Assembly: GCF_002863225.1 (NCBI RefSeq)
Contig: NZ_PKEK01000041.1
Span: forward strand, 224,276 to 288,275
DNA length: 64,000 nucleotides
Direction: 5' to 3'
Origin: Mycobacterium sp.
GTDB lineage: Bacteria > Actinomycetota > Actinomycetes > Mycobacteriales > Mycobacteriaceae
A model generated the notes under the pieces. It was not told where the DNA came from and made no database searches. It saw only the letters and a program-made list of their open reading frames with translations. Both the position numbers and the translations under genes were made by a program. Of this stretch, positions 31,536 to 40,326 are shown piece by piece. Position 1 is the stretch's first letter. Every line of letters starts with the position of its first letter.

Positions 31536-31556
31536 TTGAATTCACGGTGATTCCAA
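31536..31556. promoter_or_regulatory. Imperfect palindrome upstream of the persulfide dioxygenase gene
   Basis: Ten-base half-sites (31536-31545 and 31547-31556) match at eight positions around one central base, 38 bases before the ATG. It could be an operator; no regulator is identified. Confidence 0.3.
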
Positions 31557-31593
31557 ATTGCTGGCGACGGGTAGCAACGGGAAGCTGGTATCC

Positions 31594-32973
31594 ATGATCT
31601 TCACGCAGCACTACCTGGACTGCCTGTCGCAAGGCTCGTATCTGATCGGCGACGAAAGCAGTGGACGCGCCATCGTCGTCGACCCGCGCCGCGACATCGG
31701 CGTGTACCTCGACGAGGCAGCCGAACACGGTCTGAAGATCGAGCGGGTCATCGAGACCCACATCCACGCCGATTTCCTGACCGGCCATCTGGAGTTGGCC
31801 GCCGCCACCGGGGCGCAGATCAGCTACAGCGAAGACGCCGAGCTCGAGTTCCCGGTCGACCCGCTCAAAGACGGGCAGCGAATCTCGTTGGGCGAGGTCA
31901 CTTTAGAGATCATCGCCACGCCGGGTCACACCCCGGAGTCGATCTCGGTCGTGGTCTACGAACACCCCGACGACGCCGTCCCTTACGGCGTACTCACCGG
32001 TGACACGCTGTTCGTCGGCGACGTCGGGCGCCCGGATCTGCTCTCCGGGGAAGGGCTTTCGTCGGACGAGCTGGCGCGCTCGCTGTATGACTCGCTGTAC
32101 GGCAAACTGCTGAAATTGCCCGATGCCACCCGCGTCTTCCCCGCGCACGGGGCCGGGTCGGCGTGCGGCAAGCAGATGTCCAGCGAGACCAGCTCCACGA
32201 TCGGCGACCAGCGGCGCGACAACTACGCGTTGCAATTCTCCGATGTCGACGAATTCGTCGCCTCGATCACCGAAGGGCAATCACCGCAGCCGCGCTACTT
32301 CGAGTACGACTCAGTGCGCAACCGAGAGCAGCGTCCGCTTCTCGACGACGACACGCCACCCCTGCTGAGTCTCGAGGAGGTACGGCGGCACGCGGCGGCC
32401 GGTGCGGTTCTGCTCGACACCCGCGAGGCGGCCGAGTACACCCGTGGCCACCTGAGCGGAGCGGTCAACATCGGATTGGACGGCCGCTTCGCCGAAGGCG
32501 CCGGCCAGGTGTTTCCGCCCGACCGCGACATCGTCCTGGTCGGTGACACCTCGCTCGCACAGGAGTCCAGGATTCGCCTGGCCCGGGTCGGCTTCGATCG
32601 AGTCACCGGCCAATTAGACGATCTGGCAGGCGTTTTCACGCGGTCGCCGCACCTGGTCGAGACCGCCGCGCGCTTCGACGCGAAGCACTTGGCCGAGCTG
32701 CTCAACGACGAGCCGGGTCTGCAGGTGGTCGACGTCCGGAATCCGGGCGAGACCGAAGACGGGACCATTCCGGGGGCGCAGGAGATCCCGCTGCCGACGC
32801 TCACCGAGTCGCTGGAAAAGCTCGACGCACAGGCGCCGGTCGTCACCTACTGCGCCAGTGGGTATCGCTCGCTGATCGCCGCCAGCCTGCTGCGCGCCGC
32901 GGGCTTCCACAGCGTCGGCGACCTGCTCGGTGGCTACCAGGCCTGGGACGACGCCGGGCTGGCCGTCAGATAG
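31594..32973 (+). CDS. Persulfide dioxygenase-like protein with two rhodanese domains
   Basis: A 459-residue fusion. Residues 1-235 are a metallo-beta-lactamase domain of the ETHE1/CstB type: H56-x-H58-x-D60 in [11 protein letters not shown], then TPGHTPES and [14 protein letters not shown]. Such enzymes oxidise glutathione or low-molecular-weight thiol persulfides to sulfite. Two rhodanese domains follow (about 255-350 and 370-459). The first has no cysteine in its active loop ([10 protein letters not shown]) and is probably inactive; the second has CASGYRS with Cys420. ATG 31594 gives the standard N-terminus [15 protein letters not shown]. It converges on cysE with an eight-base overlap, placing sulfide and persulfide chemistry beside cysteine synthesis. 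Confidence 0.88.
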   Translation: MIFTQHYLDCLSQGSYLIGDESSGRAIVVDPRRDIGVYLDEAAEHGLKIERVIETHIHADFLTGHLELAAATGAQISYSEDAELEFPVDPLKDGQRISLGEVTLEIIATPGHTPESISVVVYEHPDDAVPYGVLTGDTLFVGDVGRPDLLSGEGLSSDELARSLYDSLYGKLLKLPDATRVFPAHGAGSACGKQMSSETSSTIGDQRRDNYALQFSDVDEFVASITEGQSPQPRYFEYDSVRNREQRPLLDDDTPPLLSLEEVRRHAAAGAVLLDTREAAEYTRGHLSGAVNIGLDGRFAEGAGQVFPPDRDIVLVGDTSLAQESRIRLARVGFDRVTGQLDDLAGVFTRSPHLVETAARFDAKHLAELLNDEPGLQVVDVRNPGETEDGTIPGAQEIPLPTLTESLEKLDAQAPVVTYCASGYRSLIAASLLRAAGFHSVGDLLGGYQAWDDAGLAVR

Positions 32974-33646
32974 AGAAGTCTTCGCCGTGCCACACGCCGG
33001 CTTCGGGCGGGCGGATGACCCGTCCGGTCTGCGGCGTGTGACCCTGCTCCTCCAGCTTGGTCACCCGGCTGAGCAGGGACTGCAGACTGATCCCGACCAG
33101 GTCGGGCACCAGGGCGTCACTCCCGCTGGAGCCGTGGTGACTGATCGCCTGTCCGGGGACGCCGACGACGACGGCGCTGTTCGGAACTTCTTTCACGACA
33201 ACGGAATTGGCCCCGATGCGGCTGTCGTCGCCGATTTTGATCGCGCCGAGAATTTTCGCGCCCGCGCCGATGATCACGCGGTCGCCGATGGTGGGATGAC
33301 GTTTGCCGGTCTCTGAACCGGTTCCACCGAGGGTGACACCGTGGTAGATCGTCACGTCGTCGCCCACCTCGGCGGTCTCGCCGATGACCACGCCGGTGGC
33401 GTGGTCGATGAACACTCCGGTCCCGATGATCGCGCCGGGGTGGATATCGACGCCGGTCAGGATGCGGGTGATCTCGCCGAGCGTGCGGGCGGTCACCTTC
33501 GCGCCGCGCTGCCACAGCCAGTGGCTCACGCGATGTCCCCAAATGGCATGCACGCCTGGGTATGCGAACACCACTTGCAGCGTGCTGGGCACGGCGGGAT
33601 CGCGGTCTTTGGCCGCCTTGATGTCGCCCCGAAACGCGGCGAGCAC
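32966..33646 (-). CDS. cysE: Serine O-acetyltransferase CysE
   Basis: A 226-residue enzyme making O-acetylserine from serine and acetyl-CoA, the first step of cysteine synthesis. The left-handed beta-helix hexapeptide repeats run through [23 protein letters not shown] to VVVGVPG, with catalytic histidines in DHATG and IYHGVTLGG. The protein ends in DFSI, and the terminal Ile is what CysE uses to dock into the CysK active site. GTG 33646 begins three bases after the cysK stop codon, so cysK-cysE form one operon. Confidence 0.95.
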   Translation of the reverse strand: MLAAFRGDIKAAKDRDPAVPSTLQVVFAYPGVHAIWGHRVSHWLWQRGAKVTARTLGEITRILTGVDIHPGAIIGTGVFIDHATGVVIGETAEVGDDVTIYHGVTLGGTGSETGKRHPTIGDRVIIGAGAKILGAIKIGDDSRIGANSVVVKEVPNSAVVVGVPGQAISHHGSSGSDALVPDLVGISLQSLLSRVTKLEEQGHTPQTGRVIRPPEAGVWHGEDFSI

Positions 33647-33648
33647 GG

Positions 33649-34581
33649 CTAGTCCGCCAGTTCGGAGAACAGCACCGTGCTCAGGTACCGTTCGCCGGAC
33701 GAGGGGAGTACCACGACGATCTGCTTGCCCTTGTTCTCGGGCCGGCGAGCGACCTCCAACGCCGCGAAAACCGCTGCGCCCGAAGAGATTCCGACCAGCA
33801 GGCCCTCTTCGGTGGCCAGCCGGCGGGCCAGCTCCAGCGCATCGTCGTTGCCGACGGTGATGACCTCGTCGACCACGTCGTCGTCATAGACCGGCGGGAC
33901 GAAGCCGGCGCCGATGCCCTGGATCGGGTGCGGGCCCTTCTGCCCTCCGGACAGCACAGGAGATGCGGCGGGCTCGACGGCAATGAGTTTGATGTCCGGA
34001 TTGCGTTCCTTCAGCACCTGCCCGACCCCGGTGATGGTGCCGCCGGTGCCGACACCGGCGATGAAGATGTCGACGTTGCCGTCCGTTTGCTTCCAGACCT
34101 CTTCGGCCGTGGTGGCGCGGTGGATGGCCGGGTTGGCCGGGTTCTCGAATTGCTGGGGGACGAAGTAGCGCTGGTCGCTCTTGGCCAGTTCCTCGGCCTT
34201 GGCGATCGCGCCAGGCATGCCTTCTTTGCCGGGAGTCAGGACGAGCTCGGCACCGTAGGCGCGCAACAACACTCGTCGCTCGTTGCTCATGGTGTCGGGC
34301 ATGGTCAGCACGAGCTTGTAGCCCCGCGCGGCCGCCACCATGGCCAGCGCGATGCCAGTGTTCCCGCTAGTGGGCTCGAGGATGATGGTGTCGGGCTTGA
34401 GCAGTCCCGCTTCTTCGGCGGCGTCGAGCATTGCGACCCCGATCCGGTCCTTGACGCTGCCTCCGGGGTTGAAGTACTCCAGCTTCGCGACCACATCGGC
34501 CCCGACGCCCTCCGTCACCCGGCGCAGCCGGACCAGCGGTGTGTTCCCGACTAGTTGTGTGACGTCGTCAGCAATGCTCAT
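33649..34581 (-). CDS. cysK: Cysteine synthase A (O-acetylserine sulfhydrylase)
   Basis: A 310-residue PLP enzyme converting O-acetylserine and sulfide to cysteine. Lys44 in GSVKDRIG forms the Schiff base; the substrate loop TSGNTG and the phosphate loop GTGGTITG are intact. Length and motifs match mycobacterial CysK1. The start is ATG 34581. It lies 25 bases downstream of the thioester-domain-like gene on the same strand, but the usual unit is cysK-cysE. Confidence 0.96.
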   Translation of the reverse strand: MSIADDVTQLVGNTPLVRLRRVTEGVGADVVAKLEYFNPGGSVKDRIGVAMLDAAEEAGLLKPDTIILEPTSGNTGIALAMVAAARGYKLVLTMPDTMSNERRVLLRAYGAELVLTPGKEGMPGAIAKAEELAKSDQRYFVPQQFENPANPAIHRATTAEEVWKQTDGNVDIFIAGVGTGGTITGVGQVLKERNPDIKLIAVEPAASPVLSGGQKGPHPIQGIGAGFVPPVYDDDVVDEVITVGNDDALELARRLATEEGLLVGISSGAAVFAALEVARRPENKGKQIVVVLPSSGERYLSTVLFSELAD

Positions 34582-34606
34582 TTAGATTCGCTCCCACGGT
34601 CGCGGA

Positions 34607-35872
34607 TCAACGTTCGTCGGCCTCCCAGCTTAGTTCGAACTCTATGGCTGTCTCGGTGGGGATGGCTAGCGCCACCGGGGTCAACCGTTGCGCGGCGGGG
34701 TCCAGGGCGATCCCGGTCAACACACGTCCCCGCAGTTCGGCCGGAGCTTTCGCGGTCAGCGTCGCGGCCGTCGAACCCGGGGCCCGGCGCAGGTAGAAAT
34801 CGGTTCCCGGCCGCACCGAGGCGGTCGAATAACCATCCGCGTCGACGAGGTGGTGCCCGTCTGCGGTGGCCACGGTGAGCGGTGCCGTCACGCGGAACGG
34901 GCCGACCAGGTCGGCGTCGACGACGGCATCGGTGTCGATGAGCGCCGGCCCGGCGCCGGCCTTCTGAGTCGTCCGCACTGCCGCTGCCGCCCCGGCCAGC
35001 AAGTAGTTGTACAGATGCACGACCTTGTCGGAGTTGCGGTAATGCCGCGTGCCGGTCAGCCAGAAGTTGACGTGCTCGATCCGCGGCGAGCCGGCTTCGG
35101 ACGTCGCGATCAACCGGTAGAAGCGATACCCGCGCCCGCCCCGGCCGTGGCTACTGGTCGAGAGCGTGCTGCCCTCGCCCAGCGTGCGCTGATAGCGGCC
35201 CGCATCGGCGCCGGTGGTCAGCAGCGAGCCCGAAACATCCTGCCAGACACGCCCGTTCGACGATTTCTGCAGCCGGACCTCCGCGCGGGAACGCGACCAC
35301 ACCGAGTAGCCGCCCAACTGAGGCGCGCCGTCGAACTCGAACGTGGTGATCGCCCCGTGGCCGCGATGCACCGCGATCGGCACGTTCAGCGGCCGCGTCT
35401 CCAGGGTCAAACCGTTTGTCAGAAACCAGATCGCGGCCTGCGTGGCGGCGATCGCCTCGTGCTCGCCGATGTTGCCCCTTCCGATCGGGTAGCCGGCCGC
35501 GCGCACCCGCCGACTCAGCTTCGCCGCGGACAGCATCGGGTAGGAGTTGCGCAGGATCCACGCGACCTCGGCCTCGTTGCCCGAGGCTCTCAGATGGGGG
35601 AGCTCAGACCACGTTCCCGGCTGATACCGCGACGGGTGGCTCGGCGACACACCCGCGAAATTCAACGAGTAGGCCGGCACGTTCGGGTTGATCCGAATCA
35701 GGTCGGTACGAGCGGAACTGCCGTCAGTGAAAAAGACTTTCTCCACCGTGTGCGAATAAGTGCCGCCGCGATACCGGGTCATACGTGACAGTTCGGTGGC
35801 CGGACGAACCGAAACCCGGGTGTCGGCAGCCGCCCGTGCGGTCGTGCCGGTGCCGGAAAACAGAATGGTCAT
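34607..35872 (-). CDS. Thioester-domain (TQXA) surface protein-like
   Basis: A 421-residue protein with the TQXA pattern of thioester-domain surface proteins. TQAAIWFLTNG (Gln145) supplies the usual Gln, but the place where the thioester Cys would be expected reads AYSLN (Ser69), so a Cys-Gln thioester cannot form if that alignment is right. After about residue 165 come beta-rich segments resembling surface-adhesin repeats. Export is unclear: the N-terminus has only a weak hydrophobic stretch (MTILFSG) and an A-A-A at 14-16. ATG 35872 is the preferred start; TTG 35923 is a longer option. No sortase motif or C-terminal anchor is seen. Confidence 0.65.
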   Translation of the reverse strand: MTILFSGTGTTARAAADTRVSVRPATELSRMTRYRGGTYSHTVEKVFFTDGSSARTDLIRINPNVPAYSLNFAGVSPSHPSRYQPGTWSELPHLRASGNEAEVAWILRNSYPMLSAAKLSRRVRAAGYPIGRGNIGEHEAIAATQAAIWFLTNGLTLETRPLNVPIAVHRGHGAITTFEFDGAPQLGGYSVWSRSRAEVRLQKSSNGRVWQDVSGSLLTTGADAGRYQRTLGEGSTLSTSSHGRGGRGYRFYRLIATSEAGSPRIEHVNFWLTGTRHYRNSDKVVHLYNYLLAGAAAAVRTTQKAGAGPALIDTDAVVDADLVGPFRVTAPLTVATADGHHLVDADGYSTASVRPGTDFYLRRAPGSTAATLTAKAPAELRGRVLTGIALDPAAQRLTPVALAIPTETAIEFELSWEADER

Positions 35873-36252
35873 TGTTGCTTGAGCTTTCTGAAAGACATTG
35901 TTGCGGTGCGCAATTCGACTCAACCGGCCATGCGGAGGTAGTCGCCCTGAGGCGGGGAAGCGCGAAGATTTCTAAGGCGTCAGACGTGCGTCAGGAAATC
36001 AACGACAACAACAGCAACAACAGATCACGTCGAGGCAGCGCGAGGGAACGAGGCGCGGCTGTACAACGTGTTGCATATCGCCACTATAAGGCATGATTTG
36101 ACGCGGGCCGTCGGACCGCCGGACCCGCACCCCCGCCGAGATAAAAATCAGCGTGAGTTTTACACTTGCCTGGGTTCGGCGCGGAGCCCACCTATGGTCG
36201 GCTGGCCAGCACGGCCCGACACCGATCAGCACTCGACGACGGAAGGATCTCG
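35873..36252. other. Intergenic region upstream of the encapsulin gene
   Basis: This 380-base gap separates the divergent thioester-like and encapsulin genes. No convincing gene is present; short open frames have no ribosome site. It is locally A-rich (CAACAACAACAG-like stretch near 36001-36023). TACACT at 36161-36166 is a possible -10 for the encapsulin gene, and GGAAGGA at 36241-36247 is its ribosome site. Confidence 0.6.
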
Positions 36253-37176
36253 ATGACCTCGGCTCAAAACGAGTCACAGGCACTTGGCGACCTTGGAGCC
36301 AGGCAGCTAGCGAACGCGACCAAGACTGTTCCCCAGCTTTCCACCATCACTCCGCGTTGGTTGTTGCACCTGCTCAGCTGGGTGCCGGTGGAGGCGGGCA
36401 TCTACCGCGTCAACCGGGTGGTCAACCCTGAGCAGGTCGCGGTCAAGGCCGCGGAGGGGCCGGGTCCGGATGGTCCGCTACCGGAGACCTACGTCGACTA
36501 CGAGACGAACCCTCGCGAATACACCCTGCGCACGATCGCCACCCTGCTCGACGTCGACACCCGGGTCTCCGACCTCTATTCCAGCCCGCACGACCAGGTT
36601 TCGCAGCAGTTGCGGCTGACCATCGAGACGATCAAGGAGCGCCAGGAGTCCGAACTGGTCAACAGCCCGGAGTACGGGTTGCTCGCCCAGGCGACGCCGG
36701 AGCAGACCCTCCAGACGCTCACCGGCCCGCCCACCCCGGACGACCTCGACGCACTGATCACGAAGGTCTGGAAGACGCCCAGCTTCTTCCTGACCCACCC
36801 GCTCGGCGTCGCCGCGTTCGGCCGCGAAGCCACTCGTCGCGGGGTGCCGCCGGTGGTCGTGAGCCTGTTCGGGGCTCAGTTCATCACCTGGCGCGGCATT
36901 CCGATCATCCCGTCGGACAAGGTGCCGGTGGAGAACAGCGAAACCAAGTTCATCCTGGTCCGCACCGGTGAGGAGCGTCAGGGTGTGGTGGGGCTGTTCC
37001 AGCCCGGCCTGGTCGGCGAGCAAGCGCCCGGCCTGTCGGTTCGTTTCACCGGCATCAACGAGTCGGCGCTCGCCCGGTACCTGGTGACGCTGTACACCTC
37101 CTTGGCCGTGCTCACCGACGACGCCCTCGCCGTTCTCGATGGCGTTGCCGTGGACCGATTCCATGAGTACAAGTGA
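36253..37176 (+). CDS. Family 2A encapsulin shell protein (MMP-I/SrpI type)
   Basis: A 307-residue HK97-fold nanocompartment shell protein, the size of the 35-kDa major membrane protein I of M. leprae and M. avium, now known as a family 2 encapsulin. Recognisable stretches are LGARQLANATKTVPQLSTITPRW split across 15-40, VDYETNPREYTLRTIATLLDVDTRVSDLYSSPHDQ in the middle, and FLVRTGEERQGVVGLFQPGL-like C-terminal shell segments. There is no cyclic-nucleotide-binding insertion, which separates 2A from 2B. ATG 36253 has GGAAGGA five bases upstream. Its last 14 bases overlap the desulfurase start, so shell and cargo are coupled in one operon. Confidence 0.9.
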   Translation: MTSAQNESQALGDLGARQLANATKTVPQLSTITPRWLLHLLSWVPVEAGIYRVNRVVNPEQVAVKAAEGPGPDGPLPETYVDYETNPREYTLRTIATLLDVDTRVSDLYSSPHDQVSQQLRLTIETIKERQESELVNSPEYGLLAQATPEQTLQTLTGPPTPDDLDALITKVWKTPSFFLTHPLGVAAFGREATRRGVPPVVVSLFGAQFITWRGIPIIPSDKVPVENSETKFILVRTGEERQGVVGLFQPGLVGEQAPGLSVRFTGINESALARYLVTLYTSLAVLTDDALAVLDGVAVDRFHEYK

Positions 37177-39043
37177 GCACCGCGCGGTCGACGCCGAAAG
37201 CGACTTGCCACTGAGCTCTGCGGAACTCTCGGCGCTGGCCAGCCAGCTCTACGCGGCCAGCATCCGGCCCGGTTTCGACAGTCCGCCGCAGTCCGCGCCG
37301 GTAGCTCCACGAGGCAACGCACCCGACACCACGACGGCTGCCTCGGCGGGTCAGACGGCGTTCGGCGGCGCGCATCAGCACCCGCTGCCGGTTCCGTTGC
37401 TCGGTGTCTCCGACGTTTACCTTCCGGCGCCGACGTCCCCGGAACCGGAGCCGCCGCCACAGGCGGTTCCGGTGGCTCCCCGGGGCAACGTGCCGGATAC
37501 GACGGCGGGGCCGTCCTCTGCGGCGACGGCTGGCAGTGTCGCGGACCCGTTCGTGCCGGCCGACCTCAGCGCGTTCGCTGTCCCGACCCAGGGCATCGTT
37601 CCGACGGTGCCGGGGGTGCTGGCCGGCGGAGTGCCGACGGCCCCGGTCGCTCCGCGCGGCACGGTGCCGTCGTGGCCGACGGGCGCGCCTTCGGTACCCG
37701 ACCTGGCGTGGAGCGACACGGTGCACGCCGCTCCGGATGCGCCGGCGGGCAACGAGGCTGATTACCACTTCCTCACCGCCGGCAACCCGGTACCGCAGCT
37801 GACCGACGATCACGAGATCTTCGACGTCAACGCGGTACGGGCGGATTTCCCGATCCTCAAAGAGGTCATCAACGGAAAGCCGCTGATCTGGTTCGACAAC
37901 GCAGCGACCACGCAGAAGCCGCAGGTGGTGATCGACCGGCTGGTGAAGTTCTATTCCCACGAGAACTCCAACATCCACCGCGCCGCACACGAGTTGGCGG
38001 CCCGGGCCACCGACGCCTACGAGGAGGCGCGGGACACCGTTGCCGAATTCATCGGCGCGCCGAGCTCGGACAACATCGTGTTCACTCGCGGCACCACCGA
38101 GGCGATCAACCTGGTGGCGCACGCGTGGGGCGGCAAGCATCTGCAGCCGGGTGACGAGATCGTCATCACCCATCTGGAGCACCACGCGAACATCGTTCCG
38201 TGGCAATTGATTTCGCAGAAGACCGGTGCGATTCTCAAGGTCGCTCCGATCGACGACGCGGGCAACTTGCTGTTGAACGAGTTCGAGCAGCTGCTCGGTC
38301 CGCGGACCAAACTGGTTGCGGCCAGCCAGGTCTCCAACGCACTGGGCACGGTGGTCCCGGTGGACAAGATCGTCGAACTGGGTCACCGCTACGGCGCTCG
38401 GGTACTGATCGACGGCGCACAGTCGATCCAGCACATCCCGACCGACGTCGCCGCCCTCGGTGCCGAGTTCTACGTGTTCTCGGGTCACAAGATCTACGGG
38501 CCCACCGGAATCGGCGCGCTGTACGGGACCGAGGAAGCGCTGACCGAGACACCGCCGTGGCAGGGCGGCGGTCACATGATCGCCGACGTCACCCTGGAAC
38601 GGTCGCTGTATCAGGGACCGCCGATCAAGTTCGAGGCCGGCACCGGCAACATCGCCGATGCGGTCGGGCTCACCGAGGCGTTGCGCTACGTGCAGCGGCT
38701 GGGCATCGAGCGCATCGCGGCCTACGAGCAGACCTTGCTCGAATATGCGACGCCGCGACTGGCGGACATCCCCGGTGTTCGCCTGGTCGGCACTGCCGAA
38801 GAGAAGGCCAGCGTGCTGTCGTTTGTGCTGGCCGGTCACGAGCCGCTCGAGGTGGGCAAGGCGCTCAACGCCGAGGGGATCGCGGTGCGCGCGGGGCATC
38901 ACTGCGCCCAGCCGGCCCTGCGGCGGTTGGGGCTGGAGGCGACGGTGCGGCCGTCGTTCTCCTTCTACAACACCCATGAGGAAATCGATGTCTTCCTGCG
39001 GGCGGTGCGACGCATCGCCGAGGGCGGGACGAACGTCGGCTGA
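37163..39043 (+). CDS. Encapsulated cysteine desulfurase (SufS-like) with targeting domain
   Basis: A 626-residue cargo enzyme. Residues 1-220 are a Pro/Ala-rich, probably disordered domain, expected to direct packaging into the encapsulin. It contains a short hydrophobic helix-like motif (LPLSSAELSALASQLYAAS, 15-33) and three copies of PVAPRG (46-51, 103-108, 161-166). The rest is a group II PLP cysteine desulfurase: NAATT at 246-250, PLP Lys443 in SGHKIYGP and catalytic Cys581 in RAGHHCAQP. It removes sulfur from cysteine as an enzyme-bound persulfide. ATG 37163 overlaps the shell gene. The nearby cysE-cysK operon could supply its substrate. Confidence 0.92.
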   Translation: MSTSEHRAVDAESDLPLSSAELSALASQLYAASIRPGFDSPPQSAPVAPRGNAPDTTTAASAGQTAFGGAHQHPLPVPLLGVSDVYLPAPTSPEPEPPPQAVPVAPRGNVPDTTAGPSSAATAGSVADPFVPADLSAFAVPTQGIVPTVPGVLAGGVPTAPVAPRGTVPSWPTGAPSVPDLAWSDTVHAAPDAPAGNEADYHFLTAGNPVPQLTDDHEIFDVNAVRADFPILKEVINGKPLIWFDNAATTQKPQVVIDRLVKFYSHENSNIHRAAHELAARATDAYEEARDTVAEFIGAPSSDNIVFTRGTTEAINLVAHAWGGKHLQPGDEIVITHLEHHANIVPWQLISQKTGAILKVAPIDDAGNLLLNEFEQLLGPRTKLVAASQVSNALGTVVPVDKIVELGHRYGARVLIDGAQSIQHIPTDVAALGAEFYVFSGHKIYGPTGIGALYGTEEALTETPPWQGGGHMIADVTLERSLYQGPPIKFEAGTGNIADAVGLTEALRYVQRLGIERIAAYEQTLLEYATPRLADIPGVRLVGTAEEKASVLSFVLAGHEPLEVGKALNAEGIAVRAGHHCAQPALRRLGLEATVRPSFSFYNTHEEIDVFLRAVRRIAEGGTNVG

Positions 39044-39055
39044 ATCTGTTCCTCC

Positions 39056-39092
39056 GGGCCCGGCACACGGTGTGTAACCGAGTGCCGGGCCC
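39056..39092 (+). terminator. Strong hairpin after the desulfurase gene
   Basis: Perfect 11-base arms (39056-39066 and 39082-39092, GGGCCCGGCAC and its complement) with a 15-base loop begin 13 bases after the stop. It separates the encapsulin operon from the mce region. Confidence 0.8.
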
Positions 39093-39495
39093 GTCGGCAT
39101 CTGCGCCCGATTGGCCAGGTCAGCGCGGCTTTTTGGCCTTTTGAGCATACCGGTCTCATATTTTCTCTGATTGATTCGAAACCTCCCGCGCGCGGCCGTT
39201 AGTCCGTAAATTTCCGTCGTGGTCTATGCGTGCAGTCGGCCCACGGCATTGCCGTCGTGCTCATGTGCGCGCGCGCACCCGCTGACCGTAGGGTGACCGA
39301 GAAATTCTTCCCGTAGCCAGAGGAGCGCGATGAGTTGCATCGAGAGCCGGCCGAGCGAGCAAACTCGATGAATGCCGCGATCACGGCAAGTTCAATGGTT
39401 GACTTCCGTGCGACAGCACTGCTCAGCCGCCATATTCCGGTGAGCTGGACGGAGCGGCCAAGGCGTCGGCAGGGTCCGGCTGGGCAAACTCGATC
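39093..39495. other. Leader region of the mce operon
   Basis: About 400 bases precede yrbEA. The region holds an AT-rich stretch (39150-39180, including ATATTTTCTCTGATTGATTC) unusual for this genome, a perfect GTGCGCGCGCGCAC palindrome at 39265-39278, a strong AGAGGAG ribosome site at 39319-39325, and two short coupled open frames described separately. A promoter probably lies in or near the AT-rich part, but no -35/-10 pair is certain. Confidence 0.55.
39330..39371 (+). CDS. Possible 13-residue leader peptide
   Basis: ATG 39330 follows AGAGGAG with five bases spacing and encodes MSCIESRPSEQTR before a TGA. The stop overlaps the next ATG (ATGA, 39368-39371). The ribosome site is the best in the mce leader yet serves no long gene, which suggests an upstream open frame controlling the operon. 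It has one Cys codon only. No conservation data are available to me. Confidence 0.4.
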   Translation: MSCIESRPSEQTR

Positions 39496-39529
39496 GTGGC
39501 CTTGGTCACACCGACGGTGGATCGGGTAA
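39368..39529 (+). CDS. Possible short coupled ORF overlapping yrbEA
   Basis: A 53-residue frame starts at the ATG that overlaps the stop of the 13-residue leader and ends 34 bases inside yrbEA. It is rich in Arg, Trp and Pro at its end with no recognisable domain. It may only pass ribosomes from the leader to yrbEA. Treat as tentative. Confidence 0.3.
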   Translation: MNAAITASSMVDFRATALLSRHIPVSWTERPRRRQGPAGQTRSWPWSHRRWIG

Positions 39530-40326
39530 GCGGGGTGCCGGAGAACTCGGGGGGATCGGCCCTGTCGCGGGTCGATTGGTCTAAGCCTGCTACGGCAATT
39601 GGCGATTTCGTTGTCATGTCCGGAGAAACCTTCTCCGCTGCCTTCCGCCGGCCTTTCGCTCTGCGGGAACTGATCGACCAGATCTGGTTCGTCGCGAGGG
39701 TCTCGATCGTGCCCACGCTCGTGTTGTCGGTTCCCTACACCGTCCTGATCGTCTTCACCCTCAACATCGTCCTGATCGAGGTCGGCGCCGGTGACCTGTC
39801 CGGGGCGGGCGCTGCGCTCGCGTCCATCACTCAGGTCGGACCGGTCGTCACCGCGATCGTGGTGTCGGGTGCAGGTGCCACCGCGATCTGCGCCGATCTG
39901 GGCGCCAGGACGATTCGCGAAGAGATCGACGCGATGAAAGTGATCGGGATCAATCCGATCCAGGCGCTCGTGGTGCCGCGCGTGATTGCCGCGACATTCG
40001 TTGCGCTGCTGCTGTATTCGGCGGTCGCGGTGGTCGGGCTCACGGGTAGCTATTTCTTCGTGGTGTACGTCCAGCACGTCACGCCGGGAGCGTTCATTTT
40101 CGGCATGACGATCCTGACCGGCCTGCCGCAGGTGATCGTGTCGTTGGTCAAAGCGCTGCTCTTCGGGCTCTCGGCGGGTCTGATCGCGTGTTACAAGGGG
40201 TTGTCTGTCGGCGGCGGTGCGACCGGAGTGGGCAACGCGGTCAACGAGACCGTGGTGTTTGCGTTCATGGCGCTGTTCCTGATCAACATCCTGGCCACTG
40301 CATTCGGCGTCAAGGTTTCCCCGTGA
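39496..40326 (+). CDS. yrbEA: Mce-transporter permease YrbEA
   Basis: A 276-residue MlaE-type integral membrane permease. With YrbEB and the MceG ATPase (not in this window) it drives lipid import through the Mce proteins. Five to six hydrophobic segments span 70-270. The MlaE coupling motif EEIDAMKVIGINP is present, as is AGATAICADLGARTIREEID. The GTG at 39496 gives the usual short cytoplasmic N-terminus; ATG 39616 would cut into the conserved region. The stop overlaps the yrbEB start (GTGA). Confidence 0.92.
   Translation: MALVTPTVDRVSGVPENSGGSALSRVDWSKPATAIGDFVVMSGETFSAAFRRPFALRELIDQIWFVARVSIVPTLVLSVPYTVLIVFTLNIVLIEVGAGDLSGAGAALASITQVGPVVTAIVVSGAGATAICADLGARTIREEIDAMKVIGINPIQALVVPRVIAATFVALLLYSAVAVVGLTGSYFFVVYVQHVTPGAFIFGMTILTGLPQVIVSLVKALLFGLSAGLIACYKGLSVGGGATGVGNAVNETVVFAFMALFLINILATAFGVKVSP

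Noticed and set aside
35785..36096. 103-codon frame between the thioester-like and encapsulin genes
   Set aside because: No ribosome site, low-complexity composition, and it overlaps the likely 5' end of the divergent gene.
39265..39278. Perfect GTGCGCGCGCGCAC palindrome as an operator
   Set aside because: Alternating GC in this base composition gives such palindromes easily; noted only in the leader description.
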